From: Microbacter margulisiae
GTDB taxonomy: Bacteria > Bacteroidota > Bacteroidia > Bacteroidales > Paludibacteraceae
Direction of reading: 5' to 3'
Assembly: GCF_014192515.1 (NCBI RefSeq)
Contig: NZ_JACHYB010000001.1
Location: 1,550,001 to 1,614,000 of the forward strand
Length of the DNA stretch: 64,000 nt
The notes beneath the pieces are model-generated. The model was not told the origin of the DNA, ran no database searches, and saw only the letters and a program-made list of their open reading frames with translations. This document shows, in pieces, positions 63,251-64,000 of the stretch. Numbering within the stretch: the stretch's first letter is position 1; every line of letters begins with the position of its first letter. Both the position numbers and the translations under genes were made by a program.

Positions 63251-64000
63251 TTATAATTTTACTGATTTTTTTTGCCAGAAAGAGATTTCGCAACGTTTGA
63301 TTTCGGTAACCCTTGATGATTTACGAATATTCAACGGCAAGTCAAACGGTTTTCCGTGAAGCATAAAATGAGGCTCCAGGATGGTCTGAATACCCTCGAA
63401 AGAGGTCAATGGCTCGCCATCCAGTTTGAATCCGCCCGGCCAGAATTCCCGGGAAGCCATCTGTCCATTCCATGCATATGTCGAGGCAATTACCAGCCAA
63501 CCCTTATCATTAAGCCTTTCATGAATATGTTGCAGGAAAGCGGTCGGATAGCGCAACTCTTCCAGTAAATTCGGCATCACAATCAAGTCATAGCCCGAAT
63601 ACAGTGATTTCAGATTATGAGCATCAGCCTGCATAAACAGGATATGATCCTTTCCTTTGGCTAACGTTTCGGGAAGCACAATCTCACGATAAAACACCAG
63701 TTCTCCCTCATCTTTCATAATATAACGCATAAATCCCTTTTCTTTTAGTTGATCCGGTATGCGAATAAAACGGGCGGAAAAATCAAGCGCCGTTACATCA
63801 GGAAAAGCAGTAGCCAGTTCAAAAGCCAATCGACCGGTATCCGCATTCAGATCAAGCACTTTCTGAATAGACCTCCCCCGAAGTACGTCAAGGATAGAAC
63901 TACCCAGCTTTTGATAAAAATTAGATAACGAATCAATCGTATCGCTCCAATTAGCCTCGCATGACAAAGCAACTTCCACATCGGTTTCATATTCGTCGTT
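63251..64000 (-). CDS. OvoA C-terminal-type methyltransferase, 5'-truncated by the window
   Basis: The frame is open to the window edge. Upstream of GTG 63979 it continues as NDEYETD, so the start is probably outside. The visible 249 residues form a SAM-dependent methyltransferase domain: LDLNADTGRLAFELA, FSARFIRIPDQLKEKGFMRY, DEGELVFYREI, then FMQADAHNLKSLYSGYDLIV and HERLNDKGWLVIASTYAW. FWPGGFKLDGEPLTSFEGIQ also closely follows the C-terminal 4-mercaptohistidine N1-methyltransferase part of OvoA. It may be a stand-alone enzyme or the end of a full OvoA. The SAM loop is changed (LNADTG for the usual GCAVG). Confidence 0.72.
   Translation of the reverse strand, partial: NDEYETDVEVALSCEANWSDTIDSLSNFYQKLGSSILDVLRGRSIQKVLDLNADTGRLAFELATAFPDVTALDFSARFIRIPDQLKEKGFMRYIMKDEGELVFYREIVLPETLAKGKDHILFMQADAHNLKSLYSGYDLIVMPNLLEELRYPTAFLQHIHERLNDKGWLVIASTYAWNGQMASREFWPGGFKLDGEPLTSFEGIQTILEPHFMLHGKPFDLPLNIRKSSRVTEIKRCEISFWQKKSVKL

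Noticed and set aside
1..64000. CRISPR array, prophage, integron or rRNA operon
   Set aside because: No regularly spaced direct repeats with unique spacers, phage structural genes, integrase genes or rRNA sequences were seen.

Overview
ORGANISM. The window looks like chromosomal DNA of a Bacteroidota species, most likely Bacteroidales. The evidence is a complete moxR-DUF58-batABCDE operon, an Oar-like TonB-dependent receptor, PorV/PorQ-like and DUF4834-type proteins, a Bacteroides-like glyA, and near absence of Shine-Dalgarno sites. There are also ten well-spaced copies of the Bacteroidota promoter (TTTG, 19-22 bp, TAnnTTTG). Most of the window is a housekeeping backbone; clearly mobile DNA is limited to two insertion sequences. 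LAYOUT. 1-1540: 3' end of lgt, then an IS3-family element. 1542-6260 (minus): ribE, a C69 peptidase, murI and metA, then rpsT with tRNA-Glu. 6588-12396 (plus): lon, a PfkB-type kinase, glyA and phoH. 12436-15473 (minus): lptB and a bifunctional rel/spoT. 15840-20507: a 1058-codon Oar-like receptor gene cut in two by a complete 1481-bp IS4-family element with 18-bp inverted repeats and a 10-bp target duplication. 21218-29833: a DUF6588-like protein, serS, rplU-rpmA, an SDR and carAB. 30086-34474 (plus): pta, a 3-hydroxyacyl-CoA dehydrogenase relative and ackA, then an aldo/keto reductase. 34746-45615: mutL, a 38-residue membrane protein, tRNA-Arg, maf, a UbiA prenyltransferase, DUF4834, obgE, hisD, hisG and two outer-membrane-type proteins. 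45931-55567: initiator tRNA, the bat operon, yidD and rnpA. 55902-61987 (plus): dcp, a thioredoxin/glutaredoxin/GroES-like cluster, a TehA/SLAC1-type protein, DUF302 and a YqaE/Pmp3 protein. 61988-64000: a 42-bp tandem repeat, an SDR, and a methyltransferase resembling the ovothiol enzyme OvoA that runs off the window. MAIN FINDINGS. The strongest regulatory find is upstream of hisG. A TAnnTTTG promoter is followed by a 13-codon leader peptide with three His codons (MNLILLSHTKHHY), then mutually exclusive antiterminator and terminator hairpins, which is the full layout of a ribosome-mediated histidine attenuator. No promoter or terminator is visible between hisG, hisD and obgE, so the attenuator may also influence the ribosome-assembly GTPase. 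A second, less certain leader (MNWQNQWWGQFFHH) sits before a strong terminator hairpin upstream of the TehA-like gene. Other points are an acetyl-CoA-type MetA (Glu111), eukaryote-like carbamoyl-phosphate synthase subunits, and a MutL with degenerate endonuclease motifs.
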